NCBI RefSeq assembly: GCF_021919345.1
Contig: NZ_CP089293.1
Span: 3,782,001-3,846,000, forward strand
DNA: 64,000 bases
From: Paenarthrobacter nicotinovorans
Lineage (GTDB): Bacteria > Actinomycetota > Actinomycetes > Actinomycetales > Micrococcaceae
Direction of reading: 5' to 3'
This document shows positions 1 through 8,250 of this stretch, piece after piece (position 1 is the first letter of the stretch; each line of letters begins with the position of its first letter). Below the pieces are notes generated by a model that saw only the letters and a program-made list of their open reading frames with translations, searched no databases and was not told the DNA's origin. A program made the translations under genes and the position numbers.

Positions 1-833
1 ATGGCGACGCCCTCCACCCGCGCTTCCTGCAGTACACCGTAGGCATGGGTATCCGTACCGCAGACGACGGCGGTCACCCCCTCGCGCTCCCACACGGGCC
101 AGGCGGCGGCGAAAGCAGCGGCGGCAGCACCGACGTCGATCGCTGTACTGATGACATGCCCGGCGTCGACCACCAGCCCGCAGGCAGCGGCTTCTTCCAG
201 GAAGGCTTCACGGCGCAGCTGGAACGTCGCGGTTCCGGTGATGCCGTCGACGTAGGCGGCACGGGTGTGTCCGGATGCAGCCAGGTGCCGGGCCAGTTCG
301 CGGGCTCCTTGGGCGACGTCGAGGTTCACGGACGGCGCGTACGACTCCAGCCCGGGAGCGTCCAGCAGCACCAGTGGACCGGCTGCGGAAAGGTCTTCCA
401 GGAACTCTGCGCTCGGGGCACCCACCAGCAACCCCGCCGGGCGGAGGGCCAACAACTTCTGCACGTCGGAAGCCTGTGGCGATTCGCCGGCGTCGGTCAC
501 TGAGAGGAGCAGCTGGTACTCCGCACCCAAGGATTCCCGCACTCCGGCGATGACGTTGGCGAAGAACGGGTTGGACACGTCAGGGGTGACCAGGATGACG
601 ATGGAGCTGACTCCGCGGGCCAGCGAGCTGCCGATACTGTCCACCACGTAGCCCAGTTCGGCGATCGCAGTACGGACGCGGGAGATATTGTCGTCGGATA
701 CCCGGCCCTGGGTTTTGCCGTTGGCCACCAGGGAGACCGTGGCTGTGGAAACACCGGCCCGGGCGGCCACCATGGCAGCCGTCACCCTGGGCGTGCGATG
801 AGCACGGCTGCTGCGCCGATCCAGGGATTCCAT
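1..833 (-). CDS. LacI-family transcriptional regulator, partial
   Basis: The gene runs off the left edge; 277 codons are visible. An ATG at 833 gives MESLDRRSSR, followed by a LacI helix-turn-helix (about residues 17-62, with VTAAMVAARAGVSTATVSLV) and a periplasmic-binding-protein-like effector domain containing ISRVRTAIAELGYV and the usual SNPFFANVIAGV stretch. The protein should bind DNA as a dimer and release it on binding a sugar or nucleoside-type ligand. It is divergent from the nucleoside hydrolase/MFS/ribokinase operon, and two palindromes of LacI type lie in the gap, so it is probably the local repressor. The effector is inferred to be ribose or a nucleoside from context only. The C-terminus is outside the window. 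Confidence 0.9.
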   Translation of the reverse strand, partial: MESLDRRSSRAHRTPRVTAAMVAARAGVSTATVSLVANGKTQGRVSDDNISRVRTAIAELGYVVDSIGSSLARGVSSIVILVTPDVSNPFFANVIAGVRESLGAEYQLLLSVTDAGESPQASDVQKLLALRPAGLLVGAPSAEFLEDLSAAGPLVLLDAPGLESYAPSVNLDVAQGARELARHLAASGHTRAAYVDGITGTATFQLRREAFLEEAAACGLVVDAGHVISTAIDVGAAAAAFAAAWPVWEREGVTAVVCGTDTHAYGVLQEARVEGVA

Positions 834-879
834 GCATCGATCGTAGCGTTGTTCCGCTGCTCTGACCTGCGCCAAGGCA

Positions 880-914
880 TCAAGCGCTTGACGCACTCTA
901 CGTTAAGCGTTTGA
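880..914. promoter_or_regulatory. Two LacI-type operators
   Basis: A perfect 12-bp palindrome TCAAGCGCTTGA (880-891) is followed 23 bp further on by a related half-matching site TTAAGCGTTTGA (903-914). Both have the central CG-containing core usual for LacI-family operators and lie between the divergent lacI-type gene and the nucleoside hydrolase. The spacing of about two helical turns suggests cooperative binding. That the adjacent LacI protein binds here is an inference. Confidence 0.7.
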
Positions 915-1006
915 CGTTCTGGCCGGTCGGATGCCAGAATCGCCCTGAATGCTTATCGCCCTGCCCGGGCAAGTTCCCGGCAGGCCCCAATGACGTGGAG
1001 ACAAAC

Positions 1007-2023
1007 GTGGACCCCAACACACGCAAGAAGATCATTCTTGACTGCGACCCCGGCCATGACGACGCAGTGGCACTGCTGCTGGCGCACGGCAACCCGGACA
1101 TCGAATTGCTCGCTGTGACCACCGTGGTGGGCAACCAGACCCTTGAGAAAGTCACCCGCAACGCCCTCTCGGTAGCCACCATCGCAGGCATCACCGGAGT
1201 TCCGTTCGCCGCCGGCTGCGACCGCCCCTTGGTCCGCACCATCGAAACGGCCCCCAGCATCCACGGCGACTCCGGCATGGACGGCCCGGAACAGCCCGAG
1301 TCCACCATCGAGCTCGACCCGCGCCACGCCGTCGACCTCATCATTGAAACCGTCATGGCGCACGAGCCGGGCACCGTCACCCTGGTTCCCACCGCCGGAC
1401 TCACCAACATCGCGATGGCCGCGCGCAAAGAACCGCGCATCGTGGAGCGCGTGAAGGAAGTCGTCCTCATGGGCGGCGGCTACCACGTGGGCAACTGGAG
1501 CGCGGTGGCCGAGTTCAACATCATCATCGACCCCGAGGCCGCACACATCGTCTTCAACGAAAAGTGGCCCGTGGTGATGGTCGGCCTCGACCTCACGCAC
1601 CAGGCGCTGGCCACGGACGAGGTGGTCAACAACATCGCGGCCATCGGCACCAAGCCGGCCAAGTTCGTCCTGGAACTCATGGAATTCTTCAAGAAGACCT
1701 ACAAGGACGCCCAGGGCTTCGACTTCCCGCCGGTCCACGATCCGTGCGCCGTGGCCTACGTCATCGATCCCAGCGTCATGACCACCCGCAAGGTGCCCGT
1801 GGACATCGAACTCCAGGGCAAGCTCACCCTCGGCATGACCGTGGCCGACTTCCGCGCGCCCGCGCCGGAGGACTGCCACACCTCGGTGGCTGTCGACCTC
1901 GACCACAAGAAGTTCTGGGACCTGGTCACCGATGCGATCCAACGGATCGGCGAACCAACGCACGACGGCGGCGCTGACGCCACCGTGATTGCCGAAACGG
2001 TCTTGGCAGGAGAGTCCAACTAA
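1007..2023 (+). CDS. Nucleoside hydrolase (IunH/RihB family)
   Basis: This 338-residue protein belongs to the inosine-uridine-preferring nucleoside hydrolases, which cleave the N-glycosidic bond of ribonucleosides to ribose plus base. The signature calcium/ribose-binding motif DCDPGHDDAVALLLA lies at the N-terminus; VLMGGGYHVGNW, EFNIIIDPEA and PVHDPCAVAY follow in the family order. I chose the GTG at 1007 because GGAG sits 6 nt upstream and it gives the usual short N-terminus (MDPNTRKKIILDC); an upstream in-frame ATG at 911 would overlap the operator at 903-914. It is the first gene of an operon: its TAA overlaps the next ATG (TAATG). Together with the following transporter and ribokinase it makes a nucleoside salvage/catabolism route. 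Base specificity cannot be read from the sequence. Confidence 0.92.
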   Translation: MDPNTRKKIILDCDPGHDDAVALLLAHGNPDIELLAVTTVVGNQTLEKVTRNALSVATIAGITGVPFAAGCDRPLVRTIETAPSIHGDSGMDGPEQPESTIELDPRHAVDLIIETVMAHEPGTVTLVPTAGLTNIAMAARKEPRIVERVKEVVLMGGGYHVGNWSAVAEFNIIIDPEAAHIVFNEKWPVVMVGLDLTHQALATDEVVNNIAAIGTKPAKFVLELMEFFKKTYKDAQGFDFPPVHDPCAVAYVIDPSVMTTRKVPVDIELQGKLTLGMTVADFRAPAPEDCHTSVAVDLDHKKFWDLVTDAIQRIGEPTHDGGADATVIAETVLAGESN

Positions 2024-3465
2024 TGTCCACGCTCACCGAAACAAAGTCCGCCCGCGGCAACGTCACCGCGCTCATGGTTGCCCTGCTGGCAGCCTGCGTG
2101 GCCTTCCAGCTCAACGCCTCCATGCTCAGCCCTGCCCTGGTCACCATGGGCAACGAACTCAACACGGATCAAGCCACCATCGGCCTGTCCCAGACCTGGT
2201 TCTTCACCGCTGCCGCGCTGTTCTCGCTCTTCCTTCCGCGCCTGAGCGACATCGTTGGCCGCAAGAGGATCCTGGTGGGCATGATGCTCCTCATGGCCGT
2301 CGGATCCGTCATCGCCGCGATGGCCCCTGACGTGACGTGGCTCTTCGTGGGCCGCATCATCCAGGGCGTCAGCGGACCGACCGTCCCGCTGTGCCTGATC
2401 ATGCTTCGCTCCGCCGTCAGCAACCCGCGCAAGTACGGCACGCTCATGGGCCTCATCACGGCCGTCAACGGCGGCGTGGCCGGCGTCGACTCTTTTGTCG
2501 GAGGCTACTTCGCTGAGAACTTCGGCTTCCGCAGCATCTTCTGGCTCATGGTGGCCCTCGCCGTGGTGGCCACGGTCCTTATCGCCGTCCTGGCCGGCGA
2601 GAGCAAGCCTGCCGCCGGCACCACCATGGACTGGCTGGGCGTCTTCTTCATCGTGATCGCCGTGGGCGCACTGCTGACGGCACTGAACGAAGGCTCCAAA
2701 CTGGCCACCGCCTTCGATTCCGGCACGTTGACCCTTGCCATCAGCCTGACGGTGATTGCCGCCGTCGCGTTCTTTGCGTTCTGGACTGTCGAGAAGCGCG
2801 CCAAGCAGCCCATGGTGGAAACCGTGCACCTGCGCCAGCGCTCCACGTGGGCACCACTGCTGACCACCACCCTCACCATGACCGGTATCTTCGCGGTCAT
2901 CAACGGCATCGTCCCGGCCTACGTCCAAGCTGCCGATCCGGGCTTCGGCGTCGGCCCCACGGAGATGTCGTTGATCATCCTGACGCCGTACGCGCTGCTC
3001 GGTTGGATCTTCGGCCCGATCAGTGGCCGCCTCGCACCGATTCTGGGCTACACCAAGGTCCTGCGCATCGGCCTGGTCGGCAGCCTCGTGGCACTGGCCA
3101 TCATTGCGTTCTTCGGCCTCAACAACCTGCCCATGATGATCCTGGGCACGGCCCTGCTGGGCATCATGTACGCCGGCACCGTCAACATCATGCTGAACGG
3201 ACTTGGCGTGGTCCTTTCGCCGCAGGGCAACCCCGGCTTCCTCCCGGGCATGAACGCCGGCGCGTTCAACCTCGGTGCCGGGTTGAGCTTCCTGGTCCTT
3301 CCCGCGGTCCTCGTCGCAACGGCCTCCTTGAATGACGCCAAGGCGTCGTACCTGACCGTTGTGGTAGTGGGCCTCGCGATCACCTTCGCCGCGTTTGCCG
3401 CTTCGCTGCTGATCCCCAAGCCGGTGGACGCAGAAGTGGCCGACGCCGGGAAGGTGGCCGCATGA
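2023..3465 (+). CDS. MFS transporter, probable nucleoside or ribose importer
   Basis: A 480-residue integral membrane protein of the major facilitator superfamily. Hydrophobic segments run throughout and the MFS motif-A loop is visible as LSDIVGRKRILVG between early helices, followed by GRIIQGVSGPTVPL. Length and helix pattern fit the 14-helix DHA2-like branch, which mostly holds drug:proton antiporters, but its place between nucleoside hydrolase and ribokinase (1-nt and 4-nt overlaps) argues for uptake of a nucleoside, or export of the released base. The substrate is inferred only from the operon. Confidence 0.85.
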   Translation: MSTLTETKSARGNVTALMVALLAACVAFQLNASMLSPALVTMGNELNTDQATIGLSQTWFFTAAALFSLFLPRLSDIVGRKRILVGMMLLMAVGSVIAAMAPDVTWLFVGRIIQGVSGPTVPLCLIMLRSAVSNPRKYGTLMGLITAVNGGVAGVDSFVGGYFAENFGFRSIFWLMVALAVVATVLIAVLAGESKPAAGTTMDWLGVFFIVIAVGALLTALNEGSKLATAFDSGTLTLAISLTVIAAVAFFAFWTVEKRAKQPMVETVHLRQRSTWAPLLTTTLTMTGIFAVINGIVPAYVQAADPGFGVGPTEMSLIILTPYALLGWIFGPISGRLAPILGYTKVLRIGLVGSLVALAIIAFFGLNNLPMMILGTALLGIMYAGTVNIMLNGLGVVLSPQGNPGFLPGMNAGAFNLGAGLSFLVLPAVLVATASLNDAKASYLTVVVVGLAITFAAFAASLLIPKPVDAEVADAGKVAA

Positions 3466-4427
3466 GCACCGGCAGCAGTGCGCCCAAGGCGGGGATCGTC
3501 GTCGTCGGCTCCCTCAACGCCGACCTCACCATCTACACCGACCGCCTCCCCAACCCCGGCGAGACGGTCCATGGCAACGGGTTCGCGGTGAACCCTGGGG
3601 GCAAGAGCGCCAACCAGGCGGTGGCTGCCAGCAAGCTCGGCGGCAAGGTCAGCCTGATTGGCGCGGTGGGCGAGGACCCCAACGGCACCATGCTCCTGGA
3701 CTCGACCGCCAGCGCCGGAGTGGACGTGTCCCGCGTCCGACGCTCCGATGCGGCTACCGGCGTCGCGGTCATTTCCGTCGACGCGCGCGGCGAGAACAGC
3801 ATCATCATCTCCGCCGGAGCGAACGGCACGCTGCGGCCAGCGGACGTGGAGGCTGCTGCTTTCGCCGACGCTGCCGTCGTCTGCCTGTGCCTGGAAGTGG
3901 GGATGGATACCGTGGTGGCCGCCGCGCAGGCAGGGCACGACGCCGGAGCTACAGTCTTGCTGAACCTCTCACCGTACGCTGAGGTGCCCGAGGTTCTGGC
4001 CGGCCTGAGCGACGTTCTGCTAGTGAATGCGCACGAGGCCGCGATGTTCCTTGGCTCGGAGGCTGACATTCCCGATGCCAACGCCGAAGCTGAGGCGTGG
4101 GAGCCGGTCCGGGCCCAGTTCGCGGATCGCGGACTGCAGCGTGTGCTCGTGACGCTGGGCGCGCAGGGCTCCGTGGTCTTGGACTCGCTCGCCCGTGGAG
4201 CGGAGGACCAGATCACGCGCATCTCCCCCACCAGGGTGGACGCCGTGGACACGACGGGCGCCGGAGATGCGTTCACGGGTGCTGTTGCTGCCCGGCTGGC
4301 CGCAGGTGATTCGCTGGCCGACGCGGCTGCGTTTGCCTCGGTGGCCGCCGCCCTGGCCGCAACGAAGAAGGGCACGCAGGCCGCGTATGCGAGCCGCGAA
4401 GAAGTCGAGGCTGCACGGGCGTCCTAA
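3462..4427 (+). CDS. rbsK: Ribokinase (PfkB family)
   Basis: A 321-residue PfkB-family carbohydrate kinase. The N-terminal substrate motif is present (NPGGKSANQAVAASKLGG), and the C-terminal ATP/catalytic signature DTTGAGDAFTGAVAARLA carries the catalytic aspartate. It should phosphorylate D-ribose at O5 to give ribose 5-phosphate for the pentose phosphate pathway. The start overlaps the stop of the MFS gene (ATGA), so it is translationally coupled as the last gene of the operon; ribose freed by the nucleoside hydrolase is the obvious substrate. Other PfkB kinases (adenosine kinase, fructokinase) are less likely given the ribokinase-type N-terminal motif. Confidence 0.9.
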   Translation: MSTGSSAPKAGIVVVGSLNADLTIYTDRLPNPGETVHGNGFAVNPGGKSANQAVAASKLGGKVSLIGAVGEDPNGTMLLDSTASAGVDVSRVRRSDAATGVAVISVDARGENSIIISAGANGTLRPADVEAAAFADAAVVCLCLEVGMDTVVAAAQAGHDAGATVLLNLSPYAEVPEVLAGLSDVLLVNAHEAAMFLGSEADIPDANAEAEAWEPVRAQFADRGLQRVLVTLGAQGSVVLDSLARGAEDQITRISPTRVDAVDTTGAGDAFTGAVAARLAAGDSLADAAAFASVAAALAATKKGTQAAYASREEVEAARAS

Positions 4428-4446
4428 GCGGCACGGCACCCAACCA

Positions 4447-4496
4447 GGGGACAGCACGCGCTCTCATGAGCCTTCATTGGAGCGTGCACTGTCCCC
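4447..4496. terminator. Hairpin between convergent genes
   Basis: A stem formed by GGGGACAG-CACGCGCTC and its imperfect complement GGAGCGTGCACTGTCCCC, followed by a short pyrimidine run (TCTTT). It lies between the end of ribokinase and the convergent small membrane protein, so it probably ends the nucleoside operon. The poly-T tract is weak. Confidence 0.6.
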
Positions 4497-4531
4497 TCTT
4501 TGGGTTAATAGGACTTACGGGCTGCCTTGGG

Positions 4532-4831
4532 TTAAGCGGACTTGCGGGCTGCGCGCTCCACGGCTTTGCGGGACAGCGCTCCGTGGCCGGCCATGAGGCG
4601 CGGCACCACGAGATAGACGGCCGTGGGGACAACGAATGCGGTCAGCACGAGTGCGCGCAGAACGGGATGCCAAGGCTCCATGATCGGGCCGAGCAGCAGC
4701 ATTCCTACAGATACAAGTGGAAATATGGCGATCCAGGTAATGAGCGCCCGCATGTGAACGGAGGGCCCCTGTGGGCGGGCTGCGGCCGGGGCCACGGGGG
4801 CAGTTGTTTCGGCGGCGACTTCGGTCGTCAT
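4532..4831 (-). CDS. Small two-helix membrane protein, unknown function
   Basis: A 99-residue protein with an Ala/Pro-rich N-terminus and two predicted membrane helices (ALITWIAIFPLVSVGMLLL and ALVLTAFVVPTAVYLVV), ending in a basic tail. I do not recognise a named family with confidence; it resembles small permease-like proteins that sit beside TetR regulators. The ATG at 4831 is preferred over a TTG four codons upstream because GGAG lies 6 nt before it. It is divergent from a TetR regulator, and one of two TetR-type palindromes (4841-4854) overlaps its leader, so it is probably the regulator's main target. Confidence 0.75.
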   Translation of the reverse strand: MTTEVAAETTAPVAPAAARPQGPSVHMRALITWIAIFPLVSVGMLLLGPIMEPWHPVLRALVLTAFVVPTAVYLVVPRLMAGHGALSRKAVERAARKSA

Positions 4832-4840
4832 CAGATTCTC

Positions 4841-4910
4841 CAACCAGATAGTTGCAATTGACTTGAGATCACAATAGCCCGACCTCCGAACAATTACAAC
4901 TACTTAGTTG
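4841..4910. promoter_or_regulatory. Two TetR-type operators in a divergent promoter
   Basis: Two 14-bp palindromes, CAACCAGATAGTTG (4841-4854, one arm mismatch) and CAACTACTTAGTTG (4897-4910, perfect 6-bp arms), are 56 bp apart centre to centre. They also face each other as a larger inverted repeat: 4840-4860 matches the reverse complement of 4891-4911 at about 17 of 21 positions. One sits just before the ribosome-binding site of the small membrane protein, the other just upstream of the TetR gene. Binding of the adjacent TetR protein to both is inferred. Confidence 0.75.
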
Positions 4911-4930
4911 GAAACTGCTAATATGACCCT

Positions 4931-5536
4931 ATGGCATGGGACACGGAACGAACCAAGGCACTGCTGCTGGAAGCGGCAACCACCGAGTTCTGCACACGTG
5001 GACTGGCGGGCGCCCGCATCGACAGGATCGCGTCCGAGGCCGGCGTCAACAAAGAGCGGATCTACCAGTACTTCGGGAACAAGAACGGGCTGTTCGACGC
5101 CGTGATTGTCGCGGCGCTCAGTTCCCTCATGGACGAAGTACCCATCGAGGGCAACGGCCCCGAAGCCATGGCGGACTATGCGGGCCGGCTCTTCGACCAT
5201 CACCAGGAAGACGCAACGGCCCCCCGTTTGCTGTTCTGGGAAGGCCTGGAACGGGGGTCCGACGTGGTTGGCCTGCCTAAACGCATGGCCAACTGCGCAT
5301 CGAAGGTCAACAGCACCATCGCAGCCCTGCCCGGAATCTCCCGGGAAGACGCGGGAGACCTCCTCATCACCATCGTGAGCCTCTGCGATTCCGCACCGGT
5401 GTTGCCGGCCTTGGACGGACTCATGGCCGGCAATGACCCCGGCCGCATCCAAAGGCGACGCGCCGCCGTCGTGCGCACCGTCCACCTGGCCGCAGCAGCG
5501 CTGGCCGCCGAAGCCACAGCAGCCGCCACCGCCTGA
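4931..5536 (+). CDS. TetR-family transcriptional regulator
   Basis: A 201-residue regulator. The N-terminal TetR DNA-binding domain is clear: LLLEAATTEFCTRGLAGARI, then IASEAGVNKERIYQYFGNKNGLF at about residues 33-55. The C-terminal ligand domain is a helical bundle with a TetR_C-like pattern and an Ala-rich end. The start at 4931 gives the standard spacing from the N-terminus to the helix-turn-helix, although no strong Shine-Dalgarno precedes it. Divergent from the small membrane protein, with a palindrome 21 bp upstream, so autoregulation is likely. The ligand is unknown. Confidence 0.9.
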   Translation: MAWDTERTKALLLEAATTEFCTRGLAGARIDRIASEAGVNKERIYQYFGNKNGLFDAVIVAALSSLMDEVPIEGNGPEAMADYAGRLFDHHQEDATAPRLLFWEGLERGSDVVGLPKRMANCASKVNSTIAALPGISREDAGDLLITIVSLCDSAPVLPALDGLMAGNDPGRIQRRRAAVVRTVHLAAAALAAEATAAATA

Positions 5537-5642
5537 TCGAAGCGGTGCAGAACCTCCCCCTGTGACAGCTTTGACAGCAAAAGTGACTCACTTGTGAAGT
5601 TGCCCCTAGCCAAGAGGGGGTGCCATCAACCATGCTTGCTGC

Positions 5643-6203
5643 ATGTACTCAACGACGAGCCCATACCGCATCATCACGGTCTGCACCGGAAACATCTGCC
5701 GCTCGCCCATGGCAGCGCTCATGCTGGCCGAAGCCTTCACTGCGGAAGGGCTCGGCAAGCTTGTAGTGGTGGATTCAGCGGGCACTACGGGCTACGAGGT
5801 CGGCCACCCCATCGACCCACGCGCCGCCCGCGTCCTGACAGCCCAGCACATCGCCTCCGAGGACCACGTGGCCCGGGAATGGCGGCACGAATGGTTCGCC
5901 GGGCGGGACCTGATCCTGGCCCTGGACGTTGACCACTTCGGCTGGCTCCAGGAAGGCGCCCCTGACCGCGCCTCACTGGAAAAGGTCCGCATGCTGCGAA
6001 GCTTCGACCCCCAAGTAGCCGACCGCAGCTCCCTGGACCTTGGCATCGAGGATCCCTGGTACGGCGGGCACACGGACTTCGACAACACCTGGACGCTCAT
6101 CAAATCGGCTATCCCGGGAATCGTGGAACACGTCAAAGCAGCCATCGCCTCCGGAGACACCGAAGCAGGCCAGGAGCACCAGCAGGTAACCTCTATGACA
6201 TGA
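5643..6203 (+). CDS. Low-molecular-weight protein-tyrosine phosphatase
   Basis: A 186-residue phosphatase. The P-loop C(X)5R is at residues 14-20 (CTGNICRS), and the general-acid aspartate is in DPWYGG near residue 137, both as in the family. It dephosphorylates phosphotyrosine in proteins; in actinobacteria homologues act on regulatory or polysaccharide-assembly proteins. The first part, ITVCTGNICRSPMAALML, is typical. No strong ribosome-binding site precedes the ATG at 5643. Its stop overlaps the start of the kinase-PabB fusion gene (ATGA), so the two are co-translated, which is an unexpected pairing. Confidence 0.92.
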   Translation: MYSTTSPYRIITVCTGNICRSPMAALMLAEAFTAEGLGKLVVVDSAGTTGYEVGHPIDPRAARVLTAQHIASEDHVAREWRHEWFAGRDLILALDVDHFGWLQEGAPDRASLEKVRMLRSFDPQVADRSSLDLGIEDPWYGGHTDFDNTWTLIKSAIPGIVEHVKAAIASGDTEAGQEHQQVTSMT

Positions 6204-8236
6204 CCCCTGCACCCGTGATCATCGCTGTTGACGGCAGGTCCGGCGCAGGCAAAACCACACTGGCCGTCGAGCTGGCGGCCCGGCTTCGGCAACACCATAA
6301 AGTTTCGCTCTTCCACCTCGAGGACATCTATCCGGGGTGGAACGGCCTGCGTACCGGCATCGAGCGTTACGTGGCCACCGTGCTCACCCCGCTCAGCCAG
6401 GGAACGGCCGCAGAATGGGTCAGCTGGGACTGGGAACGGCACTACGACGGCGGGCTGAACGTCACGCTGCCCGCGGAAATCGTCATCGTTGAGGGCGTGG
6501 GATCCGCCGCCGACGCCGCCCGCCCCATGCTGGACGCCGTGGTGTGGGTGGAAGCGCCGGGTGACGATCGCCGTCGTCGAGCCCTGACGCGCGACGGAAG
6601 TACCTACGAACCCTACTGGGACACCTGGGCTGCGCAGGAAGAAGAGTGGCTCTCGGACGACTCCGTCATCGCCGAAGCCGACATCCACGTCCAAAATCCC
6701 GCCAACGGCAGCGCGCCGGACCACGTTCTCCAGGCACTCATGTACCTGCCTGCGCTGGCAGCCATCCTCTCCCCCGAACTGAGCGCACGGCGCGGGCTGC
6801 AGTTGCGGTCCGAGCGCCTGGAGGCGACGCCGGACGCCGCACGCCTTTTCGAAACCCTCTACGGGCAGTCGCGGAACGCCGTGTGGCTCGACTCGTCCAA
6901 CGCGGCCGCAGTGGCCGGCCGTTCCCAAGCCGCGGCCCGCAGCCGCTTCAGCATCCTGGCCGACGACGGCGGCACTTTCGGCCAGACGGTATCGCACCGT
7001 TCCGGGGTCACCACCGTCACGGCAGGGTCAGCCTCTGTGACCACATCCGGCCCCTTCTTCCGGTGGCTGGACTCGGTCTGGGGCAGACGGGCGGTCCGCG
7101 CGCCCCGCGGATACGACGGCCAATTCACGCTCGGCTGGCTTGGATACCTGGGCTACGAACTCAAGCGCGAAACCGGCGGCAACGATGTCCGTTCCGACAC
7201 CCCGGACGCCGCACTCCTCTTCGCGGGCCGGGCCGTGGTGCTGGACCACCGCGAACAGACAGTATGGCTGCTGGCCCTGGACGCCCCGGACGCGGACGAG
7301 TGGCTGCGCGCGGCGCGGGCCGCCGTCGTCGGGTCTTCCGGTGCCGCTTCTCCAGGCGCGGATGCCGCCCCCACGGCAACCGTCCCCGAGTTCGTCAGCC
7401 GCGATTCCGCCACCGACTACAAACGCAAAATCGCCGAATCCCAGCACCAAATCGGCGAGGGCAACTCCTACGAAATCTGCCTGACCACCACACTGGAGGC
7501 ACCCGCGGGGAACTTCGACGCGTGGACCAGCTACCTTGCACTGCGACGCCGGAACCCGGCCCCGTTCGCCAGTTACCTGCGGTTCGGGGAGCTGGAGGTC
7601 GCCAGCACCTCACCTGAGCGGTTCCTGCGGATCCTGTCCGACGGCGGCATGCGCGCCGAGCCGATCAAGGGCACCAGGGGCCGGTCTGCCGACCCTGACG
7701 CGGACGCAGCCCTGCGGCAGGACCTTGAGACATCGCTGAAGGACCGCGCCGAGAACATCATGATCGTGGACCTGCTCCGCAACGATCTCAGCCACTTCGC
7801 CATCCCCGGTTCGGTGACGGTGAGCAGGCTGTGCGCCATCGAAAGCTACGCGACCGTCCACCAGATGGTGAGCACCGTGGACGCACATCTGCGGCCAGGC
7901 GCTCCCCGGGCAGAAGCAGTAGCCGCCGCGTTCCCGGCAGGATCCATGACCGGGGCGCCCAAGATCAGCACCATGGACATCCTCGACCAACTCGAAGCAG
8001 GGCCGCGCGGCATCTACTCCGGCGCCATCGGCTACTTCTCCCTGAACGCCGCCACCGACCTCGCGGTGGTTATCCGCACCCTGGTGGCCAATCCCGACGG
8101 CGGCAGGGGGCGTACCCTCACGCTCGGCGTGGGCGGCGCCATCACCTCGGACTCCGTGGCCGACGACGAGTACGAGGAAATAAGGACCAAGGCCTTCGGG
8201 GTGCTCTCAACCCTCGGCGCCGGCTTCCCCGACTGA
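6200..8236 (+). CDS. pabB: P-loop kinase fused to aminodeoxychorismate synthase (PabB)
   Basis: A 678-residue two-part protein. Residues 1 to about 200 are a uridine-kinase-like P-loop NTPase (VIIAVDGRSGAGKTTLAVEL, Walker A at 13-20, followed by FHLEDIYPGWNGL). The remainder is a chorismate-binding enzyme: EPIKGTRGR near residue 489 carries the lysine that distinguishes PabB from anthranilate synthase (PIAGT), and SMTGAPKISTMDILDQLE and IYSGAIGYFS complete the active site. It should aminate chorismate to 4-amino-4-deoxychorismate for folate, with a PabA glutaminase that is not in this window. The PabC-like gene lies 1.6 kb downstream. The kinase domain has no known role in pABA synthesis; its catalytic state is untested. 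Confidence 0.88.
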   Translation: MTPAPVIIAVDGRSGAGKTTLAVELAARLRQHHKVSLFHLEDIYPGWNGLRTGIERYVATVLTPLSQGTAAEWVSWDWERHYDGGLNVTLPAEIVIVEGVGSAADAARPMLDAVVWVEAPGDDRRRRALTRDGSTYEPYWDTWAAQEEEWLSDDSVIAEADIHVQNPANGSAPDHVLQALMYLPALAAILSPELSARRGLQLRSERLEATPDAARLFETLYGQSRNAVWLDSSNAAAVAGRSQAAARSRFSILADDGGTFGQTVSHRSGVTTVTAGSASVTTSGPFFRWLDSVWGRRAVRAPRGYDGQFTLGWLGYLGYELKRETGGNDVRSDTPDAALLFAGRAVVLDHREQTVWLLALDAPDADEWLRAARAAVVGSSGAASPGADAAPTATVPEFVSRDSATDYKRKIAESQHQIGEGNSYEICLTTTLEAPAGNFDAWTSYLALRRRNPAPFASYLRFGELEVASTSPERFLRILSDGGMRAEPIKGTRGRSADPDADAALRQDLETSLKDRAENIMIVDLLRNDLSHFAIPGSVTVSRLCAIESYATVHQMVSTVDAHLRPGAPRAEAVAAAFPAGSMTGAPKISTMDILDQLEAGPRGIYSGAIGYFSLNAATDLAVVIRTLVANPDGGRGRTLTLGVGGAITSDSVADDEYEEIRTKAFGVLSTLGAGFPD

Positions 8237-8250
8237 ATCCCCGGTGAGGA

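Noticed and set aside
953..1963. 336-codon minus-strand open frame
   Set aside because: It lies wholly antisense to the nucleoside hydrolase; its His/Asp/Gly-rich translation is the usual shadow of a high-GC gene and has no family motif.
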